DNA from: Chryseobacterium panacisoli
Lineage (GTDB): Bacteria; Bacteroidota; Bacteroidia; Flavobacteriales; Weeksellaceae
Assembly: GCF_008274625.1 (NCBI RefSeq)
Contig: NZ_VTRU01000003.1
Location: 434,001-498,000, forward strand
Direction: 5' to 3'
DNA: 64,000 nucleotides
In this document: in pieces, positions 25,899 through 34,872 of the stretch
Layout: the number at the start of each line of letters is the position of its first letter
How positions within the stretch are numbered: position 1 is the stretch's first letter
Translations under genes and position numbers: made by a program
The notes under the pieces: generated by a model
Told to the model about the DNA's origin: nothing
The model's database searches: none
The model's input: the letters and a program-made list of their open reading frames with translations, nothing else

Positions 25899-27083
25899 AT
25901 GTTAATCAAAAGAAGAGAATTCCTCAAAATAAGTTCATTGGCAACCGCTTCTATGCTGATGCCCAATTTCTTAAAAGCCATGACGCTGGACGAGGCTCTG
26001 AATCCCAATCAGAACATTCTGGTCGTTCTTCAGTTTACAGGAGGAAATGACGGTCTGAATACGATTATTCCGGCTAAAAATGATATTTATTTCAGGGAAA
26101 GAAAAACACTGGCTATTCAGGATTCAATACCGTTGACTGATGAAGCGGGGATCAATCCGTCTCTTTCCTACTTTAAGGAACTTTTTGATAATGGAGAACT
26201 TTCTGTAATGAATAATGTAGGCTATCCCAACCCGGACAAATCTCATTTCCGAAGTATGGATATCTGGCAGTCGGCAAGCAGAAGTGATCAGTTTCTGGAA
26301 ACAGGCTGGCTGGGGCGTTTTCTGGATGAAGAGTGCTACCGCTGTGATCACCCTACTCAGGCACTTGAAGTAGATGATATGCTAAGTTTAGCTTTAAAAG
26401 GAGAAAATAATAAGGCTTTTGCCTTTAAAGATCCTAAAAGACTCTACCAAACCAGCCAGGAAAAGTATTTTAAATCGCTGTACGATCATCATCACGATGA
26501 TGAAACGGTGTCTTATCTTTATCAGACTTTAGGCTCAACTATCAATAATGCTGATTATATTTTTGAAAAAAGTAAAGCTAAAAAGACAGAACAAATATAT
26601 CCTAATTCTCAGTTAGGGAAAGATTTTAAGACCGTGGCTTCTTTAATAAAATCTGATATCAACACACAGGTTTATTATCTTTCTGTCGGAAGTTTTGATA
26701 CGCATGTCAATCAGAATGACAGACAAAAGAAGTTATTCAACGACATCAATGAAGCCGTAAAATCATTTGTTGCTGATATGAAAAGTAATGGGCTATTTAA
26801 AAATATATTGCTGATGACATTTTCGGAGTTCGGACGCCGTGTTGCACAGAATGCCAGCAACGGAACAGACCACGGGACAGCTAATCAAATGTTTTTTATC
26901 AGCGGAAACCTTAAAAAGAAAGGACTATTGAATTCACTACCTGATTTACAGAACCTGAATGACGGCGATCTGATTTACAAAGAAGATTTCAGAAAAGTAT
27001 ATGCTACAATCCTGAAAAACTGGCTTAAAGCAGATTCTACTAAAGTTTTGGGATGGAAAGATGGGATTTATGATTTTGTGTGA
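25899..27083 (+). CDS. DUF1501 family protein, Tat-exported
   Basis: A 394-residue protein with a twin-arginine signal (KRREFLKISS, residues 4-13, then a mild hydrophobic stretch to ANFLKA). The DUF1501 core shows VVLQFTGGNDGLNTIIP, DKSHFRSMDIWQSAS, VYYLSVGSFDTHVNQ and LLMTFSEFGRRVAQNASNGTDHGTAN, the sulfatase/phosphatase-like metal-binding layout of the family. It pairs with the upstream DUF1800 gene. Activity unproven. Confidence 0.9.
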   Translation: MLIKRREFLKISSLATASMLMPNFLKAMTLDEALNPNQNILVVLQFTGGNDGLNTIIPAKNDIYFRERKTLAIQDSIPLTDEAGINPSLSYFKELFDNGELSVMNNVGYPNPDKSHFRSMDIWQSASRSDQFLETGWLGRFLDEECYRCDHPTQALEVDDMLSLALKGENNKAFAFKDPKRLYQTSQEKYFKSLYDHHHDDETVSYLYQTLGSTINNADYIFEKSKAKKTEQIYPNSQLGKDFKTVASLIKSDINTQVYYLSVGSFDTHVNQNDRQKKLFNDINEAVKSFVADMKSNGLFKNILLMTFSEFGRRVAQNASNGTDHGTANQMFFISGNLKKKGLLNSLPDLQNLNDGDLIYKEDFRKVYATILKNWLKADSTKVLGWKDGIYDFV

Positions 27084-27092
27084 TATATCGAT

Positions 27093-27363
27093 CCACAAAA
27101 GTCACAAAAGTGTTTGAAATACTACTAAATGCTTAAGAAGTGCGCTTAAGTTTTTATCTTAAAATTATAATAAAACTGTTTAGATTCCTACGGAATGACA
27201 ATTACAACGCTTAGTTTATCCATACAGTTTGTCATTCCGTAGGAATCCAGTCAAAATCTCGCAGGAAAAGTACAATCCTGACCAATATCTCAACGAGAGT
27301 CATAACAATTCCCCTCCTCCGGAGGGGTGGCGAAAATTCAAAGAATTTTTGACGGGGTGGTTT
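27093..27363. repeat. Composite intergenic repeat, copy 2
   Basis: Same order as copy 1: CCACAAAAGTCACAAAAGT at 27093, 17-bp inverted repeat (27184-27200 and 27230-27246), then the CCTCCGGAGG and ATTCAAAGAAT...GACGGGG tail (27310-27363). The open frame crossing it (27229-27414) is repeat-derived, not a gene. Confidence 0.85.
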
Positions 27364-27389
27364 AGGCGTTCAACAAAAATATCCATTAA

Positions 27390-27432
27390 CAAAAAAAAAA
27401 GAGACTGTACATAACTCTGACAGTCTCTTTTC
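27390..27432 (-). terminator. Terminator of the small membrane-type protein gene
   Basis: Stem AAAAGAGACTGT / ACAGTCTCTTTT around an 11-base loop; a long T run follows on the minus strand. Confidence 0.75.
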
Positions 27433-27462
27433 AATAATTTCAAATTTTAACTACTTTTACGT

Positions 27463-27600
27463 TTAAGCCGTAATCTGCTTTGGTTCTTTTTCTTTCTGAT
27501 CTTCTTTTTTATCAAGTTTTTCAGATATTTTTTTAACAATATATTCTATCGCTATGGGTGCCAGGATCGCAATTAATGCTTTAAATATTCTTGATTTCAT
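27463..27600 (-). CDS. Small 45-residue protein
   Basis: A short frame MKSRIFKALIAILAPIAIEYIVKK continues into a highly charged tail (KLDKKEDQKEKEPKQ). The N-terminal half is a single hydrophobic or amphipathic helix of about 16 residues flanked by Lys, so a small membrane-associated protein is likely. It has its own strong terminator, which supports expression. An in-frame ATG two codons upstream (27606) is an alternative start. No family recognised. Confidence 0.5.
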   Translation of the reverse strand: MKSRIFKALIAILAPIAIEYIVKKISEKLDKKEDQKEKEPKQITA

Positions 27601-27662
27601 AAACATAATTTTGTGTATTTAAATAATGCAATATCCAAGCCAAGATAAAATGAACAGGAAAT

Positions 27663-28682
27663 TTAATTCTCATCAGGAACAGTCAGGCTCTGATAGTTTT
27701 TGATTCCGGCATTGAATTTTTCTTCCATTTTCACTCTTAATTTTCGGGGCTTATGAACAATCAAACTGTCCCCAAACCCAAGCAGCAGTCTTTCTAACTC
27801 AAAATTGATCTGAACACAAATTTTAAAGAGTGTCCCTTCATGATCTTCTTTAATAATCTCCTGGCTTTTATGCAGCGGTTTGGTCTTCACATAAGGAGCA
27901 TTTCCTGCATCTACCCAGAAAATCACATTTCTCGGATCCATTGACTCTGAAACGGTAACTCCTACAATATCTTTGAAGTATTCATCTCCATCAAGCTCTT
28001 TATCAATATAGGGAAGACTTTCATCTGTTTCAATACTTTCCATTCTGTCCAACGCCAGATTATACATTTTCTGTTTATAAAGACAGATCAGAAACCAGCG
28101 GTTGTTGAATTCCTTCAACAGCTGCGGGTGTACCGTAAATACATTGGATTCTCTTGCCGTAAAGCTTTTGTAGAGAATCTTCAGCACTTTTTTATTGGCA
28201 ATACTTTCATATAGGATATCAATATGTTCAAGTCCTTTCAGCTGTTCATTTTTATCCAGGTGAATAATTGATTTCTGATTGGTTGCATGAATTGAGTCTT
28301 CCAGTTTCTGAATAACACCATTCATCTCTTTGAACATGGAAAAGTCCTTGAACTGTTTTAAAATCTGGACCGCATTGTTCATGGCCTTCAGATCACTTTC
28401 ATTCACAGAAATATTATGAATGCTGTAATCAGGGTCACTGTAACGGTAATACTTTCTTTCATAGACTTCAATAGGAGCCTCATATCCGAATTTCTCGCTC
28501 CGCATATTCTGAAGGTCAAGCTGAACTGTCCGTTTACTTACATAAGATTCTTTTCCTTCAAATTCAAATAATGCTTCCGAACATTCATCAATGAGATCTT
28601 CCAGCGTATATTTCCTGTATTTGTTTTTAAGACATTTATCTAATGTTTTATACCGGATCAGAGCATTTTTATTGGATGACAT
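27663..28682 (-). CDS. WYL-domain transcription regulator
   Basis: A 339-residue DNA-binding regulator. Residues 1-75 form the winged HTH (DKCLKNKYRKYTLEDLIDECSEALFEFEG...VSKRTVQLDLQNMR), then a helical link, and the WYL domain (about 165-235: VLKILYKSFTARESNVFTVHPQLLKEFNNRWFLICLYKQK) with a WCX-type C-terminus. WYL domains sense nucleotide-like or nucleic-acid ligands and such regulators commonly control RNA-repair and defence genes. Here it lies close to rtcB, being the probable controller of the divergent rtcB unit. Confidence 0.85.
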   Translation of the reverse strand: MSSNKNALIRYKTLDKCLKNKYRKYTLEDLIDECSEALFEFEGKESYVSKRTVQLDLQNMRSEKFGYEAPIEVYERKYYRYSDPDYSIHNISVNESDLKAMNNAVQILKQFKDFSMFKEMNGVIQKLEDSIHATNQKSIIHLDKNEQLKGLEHIDILYESIANKKVLKILYKSFTARESNVFTVHPQLLKEFNNRWFLICLYKQKMYNLALDRMESIETDESLPYIDKELDGDEYFKDIVGVTVSESMDPRNVIFWVDAGNAPYVKTKPLHKSQEIIKEDHEGTLFKICVQINFELERLLLGFGDSLIVHKPRKLRVKMEEKFNAGIKNYQSLTVPDEN

Positions 28683-28750
28683 ACCTTAGTGTTTAATGAT
28701 TGGTGTTTTTAAATAAGCTATTAGCCTATTCATTTTTGCTCTTTTTTAAA

Positions 28751-29086
28751 TTATTTTTCCTTTAAAGCATTTTCGTCAAAAGTAATTCCTTCCCATCCAA
28801 ATTTCATAAAGTTTCGGATATTCTGATGATCATTTCCTTCAGGGTTTTTCAACACATCCTCCCTGTAGAATTCACCAAAAAGCCATAAGGTCTCTTCTTT
28901 CGGCAGATCCTGAATGCTTGCGAAGCTGAACACTTTACAAGAACCATTATTCTGCCCTGCCTGGTTGGTTGCGTCTCCGTTTTGAAAAGCAGTAGGAGTA
29001 AACTCATAATGTTCATCAATATAAGCGATAACATCACCAAACTGAATTGTTTCCGGAAAATGTTTTAATTGTTCTAATAGTATCAT
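28751..29086 (-). CDS. HopJ type III effector-family protein
   Basis: A 111-residue cytosolic protein matching the HopJ (PF08888) pattern: N-terminal LKHFPETIQFGDVIAYIDEHYEFTPTAFQNGD, then NQAGQNNGSCKVFSFASIQ and ETLWLFGEFYREDVL...DHQNIRNFMKFGWEGI. The family name comes from a plant pathogen, but members are common in bacteria with no type III system, so injection is not implied; the function is unknown. It sits between the WYL regulator and divergent rtcB and may share the regulator's transcript (68-bp gap). Confidence 0.85.
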   Translation of the reverse strand: MILLEQLKHFPETIQFGDVIAYIDEHYEFTPTAFQNGDATNQAGQNNGSCKVFSFASIQDLPKEETLWLFGEFYREDVLKNPEGNDHQNIRNFMKFGWEGITFDENALKEK

Positions 29087-29248
29087 AACTGCAGATTTTA
29101 ATTTTGTTTTTATATTGTTTCAGGCTTATATGCCAATCACGGATCAGCTTTCGCCCTTTATTATAACTTTTTGTAAAAATAATTAAAATTTCTTTATCTA
29201 CGCAAAACTATTGCGCAATAATGATATTACTTTGCATCATCAAAATGA

Positions 29249-30637
<1,389 letters not shown>

Positions 30638-30654
30638 TTTTTAATTTAATATTT

Positions 30655-30690
30655 AAACCTTATAGATTTTAAAAACCTATAAGGTTTATA
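30655..30690 (+). terminator. Hairpin behind rtcB
   Basis: An 11-bp stem AAACCTTATAG / CTATAAGGTTT with an AT-rich loop directly after rtcB. The T run is poor, so it may be a 3'-end stabiliser rather than a full terminator. A second, related hairpin, CCTTACA / TGTAAGG, lies at 30743-30767. Confidence 0.5.
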
Positions 30691-30794
30691 AAGAACTAAT
30701 AACACAATCTTTTTATAAGACTATCAAAAAATAATAACCAAACCTTACACTGTAAAAACCTGTAAGGCTGATGAAAACTTTTATCATAATGGCA

Positions 30795-30905
30795 GGGGCA
30801 GTAGCTCAGATGGTAGAGCAACAAAATTACTTTTCGCTGCAGGCAACTAAAGTTCCTATAAATCGCCAAGATTGTGGGTCACAGGTTCGAGTCCTGTCTG
30901 TTCCT
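30795..30905 (+). ncRNA. tRNA-like RNA with expanded anticodon arm
   Basis: A near-complete tRNA fold: 7-bp acceptor GGGGCAG / CTGTTCC (30795-30801, 30898-30904), TA, D stem GCTC/GAGC with loop AGATGGTA, T arm ACAGG-TTCGAGT-CCTGT, five-base variable region GGGTC. The anticodon stem is only ACAA/TTGT and encloses about 46 bases instead of 7-9. The insert folds as CTTTT-C-GCT / GGC-AAC-TAAAG (30830-30852), flanked by TTA and TTCCTATA. A canonical anticodon is absent (the GCC-like TCGCCAA has C where U33 belongs) and CCA is not encoded. It is therefore more likely a structural RNA than a decoding tRNA. Probably transcribed with the hairpins that follow. Confidence 0.75.
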
Positions 30906-30960
30906 CAATACAATGAAAATGCTTAAATTAACCTATTTATTTTCATTAGTTAAAAAATTT

Positions 30961-31127
30961 AAGGCAAAGAAAGTTCCTATATTTCCAGATTTACTTTCCG
31001 CCTTTTTATACATTATCAGGCACAGGGAGTTCCTATATTTTTTGGATAAATTACTCCCCGCTTTTTATAAACTATAGGTAAAAGGAGTTCCTATACCCTT
31101 CACTTTTAATGAATCTACTCCTCACTT
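30961..31127 (+). ncRNA. Array of three covarying hairpins
   Basis: Three units at 30961-31004, 31018-31063 and 31076-31127 share one architecture: outer helix (AAGGC/GCCTT; AGGC/GCTT; AGGT/ACTT), a 3-nt/1-nt internal loop (AAA, ACA, AAA against C), inner 5-bp helix (GAAAG/CTTTC; GGGAG/CTCCC; AGGAG/CTCCT), and an apical region starting TTCCTATA and ending TTA or CTA. Stem bases differ between units but pairing is kept, direct evidence of selected RNA structure. A fourth, rearranged copy is in the tRNA-like RNA at 30827-30860. Units 2 and 3 carry small terminal stems with seven-base loops TTTGGAT and CTTTTAA. It ends 19 bases before the 584-residue protein gene. Confidence 0.8.
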
Positions 31128-31146
31128 ATTTTTTAAACTTAAAACA

Positions 31147-32901
31147 ATGAAAACACTACAATTATTCAATGCGGTATTGGCCAAAGAATCAAATGCAGAG
31201 CCATTTATTTCTAATGACGGTTTTATTATTGAACCAAATGCAGTTTGGGCAAAGAATGAAATCATCTCTTATTATGCCAAGGAAAAACTGAATGGAAATG
31301 ATTTGAATAAAACGTTTCATAAATCCTGGGAGAAAATAAAAAATACTTCCAGAATTGAATTGCTTTTTGAACAGATCAGACATTATATTTCAACCTATGG
31401 AAGTAATTTTCAGAGTGAAATTTATATTCCTGATGAAGTACTGAATGTTCCTGGTACAAAGTTGACCTTTAAAATAATCAAGGCTTATACCATAGAAGAA
31501 ATGCAGGAAAAATGCCTTTCTCTTCTGAAGTCCGGAATTGCTTTGAAAGAAGAAACCATAGATGACCTGCTGCATATTATGCATACGGAACTGGAATATG
31601 ATTTCTCAGGAAAAGAAAATATCAGAAATAAGGAAGCCATTATAAAAATAGCTGATCTGTATGACATTTATCCTGAAAATCCTGTTGAGTTTTTCCGTTA
31701 TGTCATTTATAAAACGACCAATACAACGCTTTTAATCAAAAATGATGAGCTGATTGATTTAATTAAGCAAAGTAATTTTAATCCAAGCTATCTGTTTGAA
31801 AGTTTTGGACAGGAAAAAATGGCTGAAATTTTCAACAGATTTAAGCCTTTATTTCTTGCTTATAAAAACAGAGCTCCAAAAGCCATTAATAAAATTTCGA
31901 AGCTTTCTAAAGTACACCACAAACCACTGATTTCAAACCCATTGAATGACGCAACCAATACATTATTGGAAAACAGTGATTGGCATTGGCTTGAAAATGC
32001 AACTCCATTTGCATTATTTAAAGCATTGTCAGCATGTTACTCAAGAATGTATGGACAGGATACTTTTGTTTACAGAGTGAGAAACGGAAAATCATGGACT
32101 AAAAAAGGTAAGGAAACTTATGTGAATCAGTTCAACTATGAATTTATTTTAGATTATCTGAAACTGAAATATGAAGACCTTTCCGGAAAGAAATTCTACT
32201 TCCCAGAGAATGTAGAATTTGCATTGCCAACTTCTGAAAAAATGTTTGTTGGAAATATTCCTACCGGAACGCGTTTTTATGGTGACAGACTGGCTGTAGG
32301 TATTTATTGGGAAGACAAATGGGGTGCGAATGACCTTGACCTTTCGGGATTGAATATCGCCGGAAAAATAGGTTGGAATGCAGCTTATAATCATGGTGAC
32401 GGACAATTGATGTATTCAGGAGATATGACTTCTGCTCCTAACGGTGCTGTTGAATATCTTTATGCCAATAAAGGGCATTGTACACCAACGCTTGTCATGA
32501 ATAACGTTTTCAGTGGAGATGCTAATTGTGGATATAAAATCGTGATCGGAAAAGGAGATAACATTTCTTATGAATATATGATGAATCCTAATCATCTCTT
32601 TGCTGAAGCCAGATGTAATTCTGTACAAAAGCAAATGATTCTGGGAATGCTGACGACAAAGAACGAAAAACAATGTTTCGTACTATTGAATTTCGGAGCT
32701 GGACATTCTCATGTTTCAGGAAATAATGAAGTTTCTGTAATGGCAACCAGTGCCTTGTACCAGCAGTGGTACGAAGCAATGTCTTTCAATGAGCTTTTAA
32801 AAGAGCTTGGAGCAGAGATCACAACAGAAAAGGCGGAAGCTGATTTTGATTTCTCGCTGGAAAGCCTGGAAAAAGATAGTTTTATCAGAATTTTTAAATA
32901 A
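31147..32901 (+). CDS. Uncharacterised 584-residue protein next to RtcB and RNA array
   Basis: No family confidently recognised. Residues 1-260 are helical and charged, without signal peptide, ending in a basic stretch NRAPKAINKISKLSKVHHKP (240-260) suitable for RNA contact. The region 365-520 looks beta-rich: TGTRFYGDRLAVGIYWEDKWGANDLDLSG (D396-S400), YSGDMTSAPNGAVEYLY (about 423-440), NCGYKIVIGKG, KQCFVLLNFGAG. The DLDLS ... GD pattern recalls TerD-like domains, though only tentatively. It shows no MIDAS motif, so a TROVE/Ro60 protein is not supported. Position behind rtcB and the RNA array suggests an RNA-binding or sensor role in the same system. Confidence 0.6.
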   Translation: MKTLQLFNAVLAKESNAEPFISNDGFIIEPNAVWAKNEIISYYAKEKLNGNDLNKTFHKSWEKIKNTSRIELLFEQIRHYISTYGSNFQSEIYIPDEVLNVPGTKLTFKIIKAYTIEEMQEKCLSLLKSGIALKEETIDDLLHIMHTELEYDFSGKENIRNKEAIIKIADLYDIYPENPVEFFRYVIYKTTNTTLLIKNDELIDLIKQSNFNPSYLFESFGQEKMAEIFNRFKPLFLAYKNRAPKAINKISKLSKVHHKPLISNPLNDATNTLLENSDWHWLENATPFALFKALSACYSRMYGQDTFVYRVRNGKSWTKKGKETYVNQFNYEFILDYLKLKYEDLSGKKFYFPENVEFALPTSEKMFVGNIPTGTRFYGDRLAVGIYWEDKWGANDLDLSGLNIAGKIGWNAAYNHGDGQLMYSGDMTSAPNGAVEYLYANKGHCTPTLVMNNVFSGDANCGYKIVIGKGDNISYEYMMNPNHLFAEARCNSVQKQMILGMLTTKNEKQCFVLLNFGAGHSHVSGNNEVSVMATSALYQQWYEAMSFNELLKELGAEITTEKAEADFDFSLESLEKDSFIRIFK

Positions 32902-33015
32902 ATTCCATTACGCCATCTGATTGTTATATTGGGTGGCGTTTTTGGATTATATCTATTGCAACAGTCTCAATGACAGGCAATTTATTTTTTTTTTTAAAGT
33001 AATCATCTTTTTCTA

Positions 33016-33023
33016 TATATTTG
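33016..33023 (+). promoter_or_regulatory. Promoter -7 element
   Basis: TATATTTG, exact TAnnTTTG match, 31 bp ahead of the DUF1566-type lipoprotein gene. Confidence 0.55.
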
Positions 33024-33053
33024 CCGGCTTAATTAAAAACTAATAACATAATC

Positions 33054-34259
33054 ATGAAGAAATTATTATTTCTATTCTTATCCCTTACGCTGGCATCATG
33101 TGGTTCAGACGGCGGCAGAGATGATGAAAACAGTACAACCAACAATGTCAATGCTTCTCCAAAAGTGGTAACCGGTAAACCTACTTTCAGCAATGCACAG
33201 TTCAAATTTGCAGGAACAGTAACCTCTTCCGGATCGGGATATTCAAGACGTGGATTCTGCTGGGCAAAGAATATTAATCCTACCATCAGCAATTCCAAAA
33301 TGATTGAAGAGTATACTAACACTACAGGAGATTATCAGCTTATGGCAACTTACAGTACTGATTTTGAAAAATCAACTACTTATTATGTAAGAGCATATGT
33401 TGCAGCTAATAATGGTGATATTATTTATGGAGATAACGTAATATTCGTTACGCCTGCAAAGATGGATATTACATTCAAAATGGCTAAAGCAATATATACT
33501 ACTTCAGCCACTTTAAGCACGGATGATATTACGGTAAATTATCTTGAAGCATTCTCTCCTGATGAAAAAGGATTCTGCTACAGAACGAGTGCCGGAGTGA
33601 ATATCTCAAACGGTCAAATCATCAAAATATCAAATCCTAATAATTATTCAGCGTACGAACTGGAAGCTACGGCATTACTTCCGAACACCACATATTATGT
33701 AAGATCTTATGTAAAAGAAGGTGCACAGATATATTATTCGGACGAAAAAACATTTAAAACAGCTGGTGCCATTGGTGCTTCAGGAGGATATGTTTTTTAT
33801 GATAAAGGGGAGTTTACGGACGGCTGGAGATATCTGGAAGCTGCGCCTGCCAACCTTACTTATAATGGTTCTGATAAGATCAAATGGGGATGTACATTTA
33901 ATATCATCAACCAGACTCAGGCTGTAATGGGATCAGGTCCTGCTAATACCACAAGAATTATTTCCCAATGTTCAGATGCCAATTGCGCCGCCAGATTATG
34001 TGCCAATTATACTGTAAATGGCGTTGGTAACTGGTTTTTACCTTCTGAAGAAGAATTAATGGCATTCTATAAAAGTTCCAAGAATGTTTACAATATTGCA
34101 TCCAACCCATGGAATGATGTTTCTCAAAAGTATTATTGGAGTTCTACCGAAATACCAGGTGGTAACTCAGCAAGAATTCTGGACGGATATGCTGGTTATA
34201 TGTGGGAATATAACAAAGATTACAACATGGTAAGGGTAAGACCTTTCAGAAGATTCTAA
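33054..34259 (+). CDS. Lipoprotein with FN3-like repeats and DUF1566 domain
   Basis: A 401-residue surface lipoprotein: lipobox LTLASC (Cys16), an acidic/Asn linker, two fibronectin-III-like beta repeats (about 45-135 and 140-235, with ATYSTDFEKSTTYYVRAYV and LEATALLPNTTYYVRSYV), and a C-terminal DUF1566/Lcl-type domain (about 245-401: GGYVFYDKG...WRYLEAAP...GNWFLPSEEELMAFY...YWSSTE...VRPFRRF). Such proteins are typically cell-surface and may bind carbohydrate or other cells; function unproven. It has its own promoter and terminator. Confidence 0.8.
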   Translation: MKKLLFLFLSLTLASCGSDGGRDDENSTTNNVNASPKVVTGKPTFSNAQFKFAGTVTSSGSGYSRRGFCWAKNINPTISNSKMIEEYTNTTGDYQLMATYSTDFEKSTTYYVRAYVAANNGDIIYGDNVIFVTPAKMDITFKMAKAIYTTSATLSTDDITVNYLEAFSPDEKGFCYRTSAGVNISNGQIIKISNPNNYSAYELEATALLPNTTYYVRSYVKEGAQIYYSDEKTFKTAGAIGASGGYVFYDKGEFTDGWRYLEAAPANLTYNGSDKIKWGCTFNIINQTQAVMGSGPANTTRIISQCSDANCAARLCANYTVNGVGNWFLPSEEELMAFYKSSKNVYNIASNPWNDVSQKYYWSSTEIPGGNSARILDGYAGYMWEYNKDYNMVRVRPFRRF

Positions 34260-34266
34260 AATATAA

Positions 34267-34292
34267 AACCGCTACTTTTAGCGGTTTTTTTT
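34267..34292 (+). terminator. Terminator
   Basis: Stem AACCGCT / AGCGGTT with a six-base loop and T run, directly after the DUF1566 lipoprotein gene. Confidence 0.8.
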
Positions 34293-34317
34293 ATTGTAAT
34301 AAGAATACAGAATGATT

Positions 34318-34872
34318 TTAAACATTCACCTTTTTAACAGAAAAAATTCCTTCATTCACATTGATGATGACTTTCTTTCCATAATCAATCTGGATACTGA
34401 ACATATTTTCCAGCGGAAACTGAAGCACAGACTGAATAATCAGGCGGATAACTCCGGCATGAGTAATAATTAAGGCTTTTTTGATATCTTTTTTCTGAAT
34501 TAATTCCTGCCAGAAAGTGAGAACGCGGGTTTGCATCTCTAAAAGACTTTCTCCTCCCGAGGCTTTTACACGAATAAAATCATTGTACCACGGATTGATT
34601 TCTTCTTCCGGAATATCCGTCCATTTTTTCATCTCCCAACTCCCGAAATTCATTTCACGAAGTCTTTCATCTGTATGATAATCCAATGTAAAATAATCCG
34701 CTAAGAGGCGGCATCGCTTGGAAGGGCTTGAAATAATTTTATCATAATCCTTATCTATGTTCAATGTTTTAAAATCTTCAATATAATCTTTCCTTAAAGG
34801 CATTTCGGCAAAACCGTAACACAGGTTTTCAGGATTTTCTACAGCCGTGTGGCGAATTAAATGAATTTCCAT
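34318..34872 (-). CDS. cobC: Histidine phosphatase, probable alpha-ribazole phosphatase
   Basis: Removes the phosphate from alpha-ribazole-5'-phosphate (or its cobalamin product) late in cobalamin assembly. A 184-residue phosphoglycerate-mutase-type enzyme with the catalytic motif LIRHTAV (His7), SSPSKRC (Arg), the acid E in MNFGSWE, and ITHAGVIR (second His). General histidine phosphatases look similar, but it overlaps cobS by 16 bp, which supports CobC. Divergent promoter not in sight; transcript comes from cobS. Confidence 0.82.
   Translation of the reverse strand: MEIHLIRHTAVENPENLCYGFAEMPLRKDYIEDFKTLNIDKDYDKIISSPSKRCRLLADYFTLDYHTDERLREMNFGSWEMKKWTDIPEEEINPWYNDFIRVKASGGESLLEMQTRVLTFWQELIQKKDIKKALIITHAGVIRLIIQSVLQFPLENMFSIQIDYGKKVIINVNEGIFSVKKVNV

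Noticed and set aside
27229..27414. Open frame of 61 codons
   Set aside because: It lies almost fully in the composite repeat; its residues (PPPEGWRKFKEFLTGWF) recur in the frame through copy 3, so it is a repeat artefact.
28751..29086. Type III secretion effector
   Set aside because: The HopJ name is historical; no type III secretion gene is present and the family is widespread in non-pathogens.
30795..30905. Functional tRNA-Gly(GCC)
   Set aside because: Overall body is glycine-like and TCGCCAA appears, but U33 is C, the anticodon stem is only four pairs and about 38 extra bases are present; no splice model gives a standard loop.
30962..31095. AGTTCCTATA repeats as a series of promoters
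   Set aside because: AGTTCCTATATTTG also occurs in the tRNA-Leu promoter (63421-63433), so similarity to promoters was considered. The following TTTG is not kept in the repeats while stem pairing covaries, so RNA structure explains them better. A partial promoter role is not excluded.
31147..32901. Ro60/TROVE protein
   Set aside because: Tempting because of the RtcB and tRNA-like RNA context, but no vWA MIDAS motif or TROVE signature was seen.
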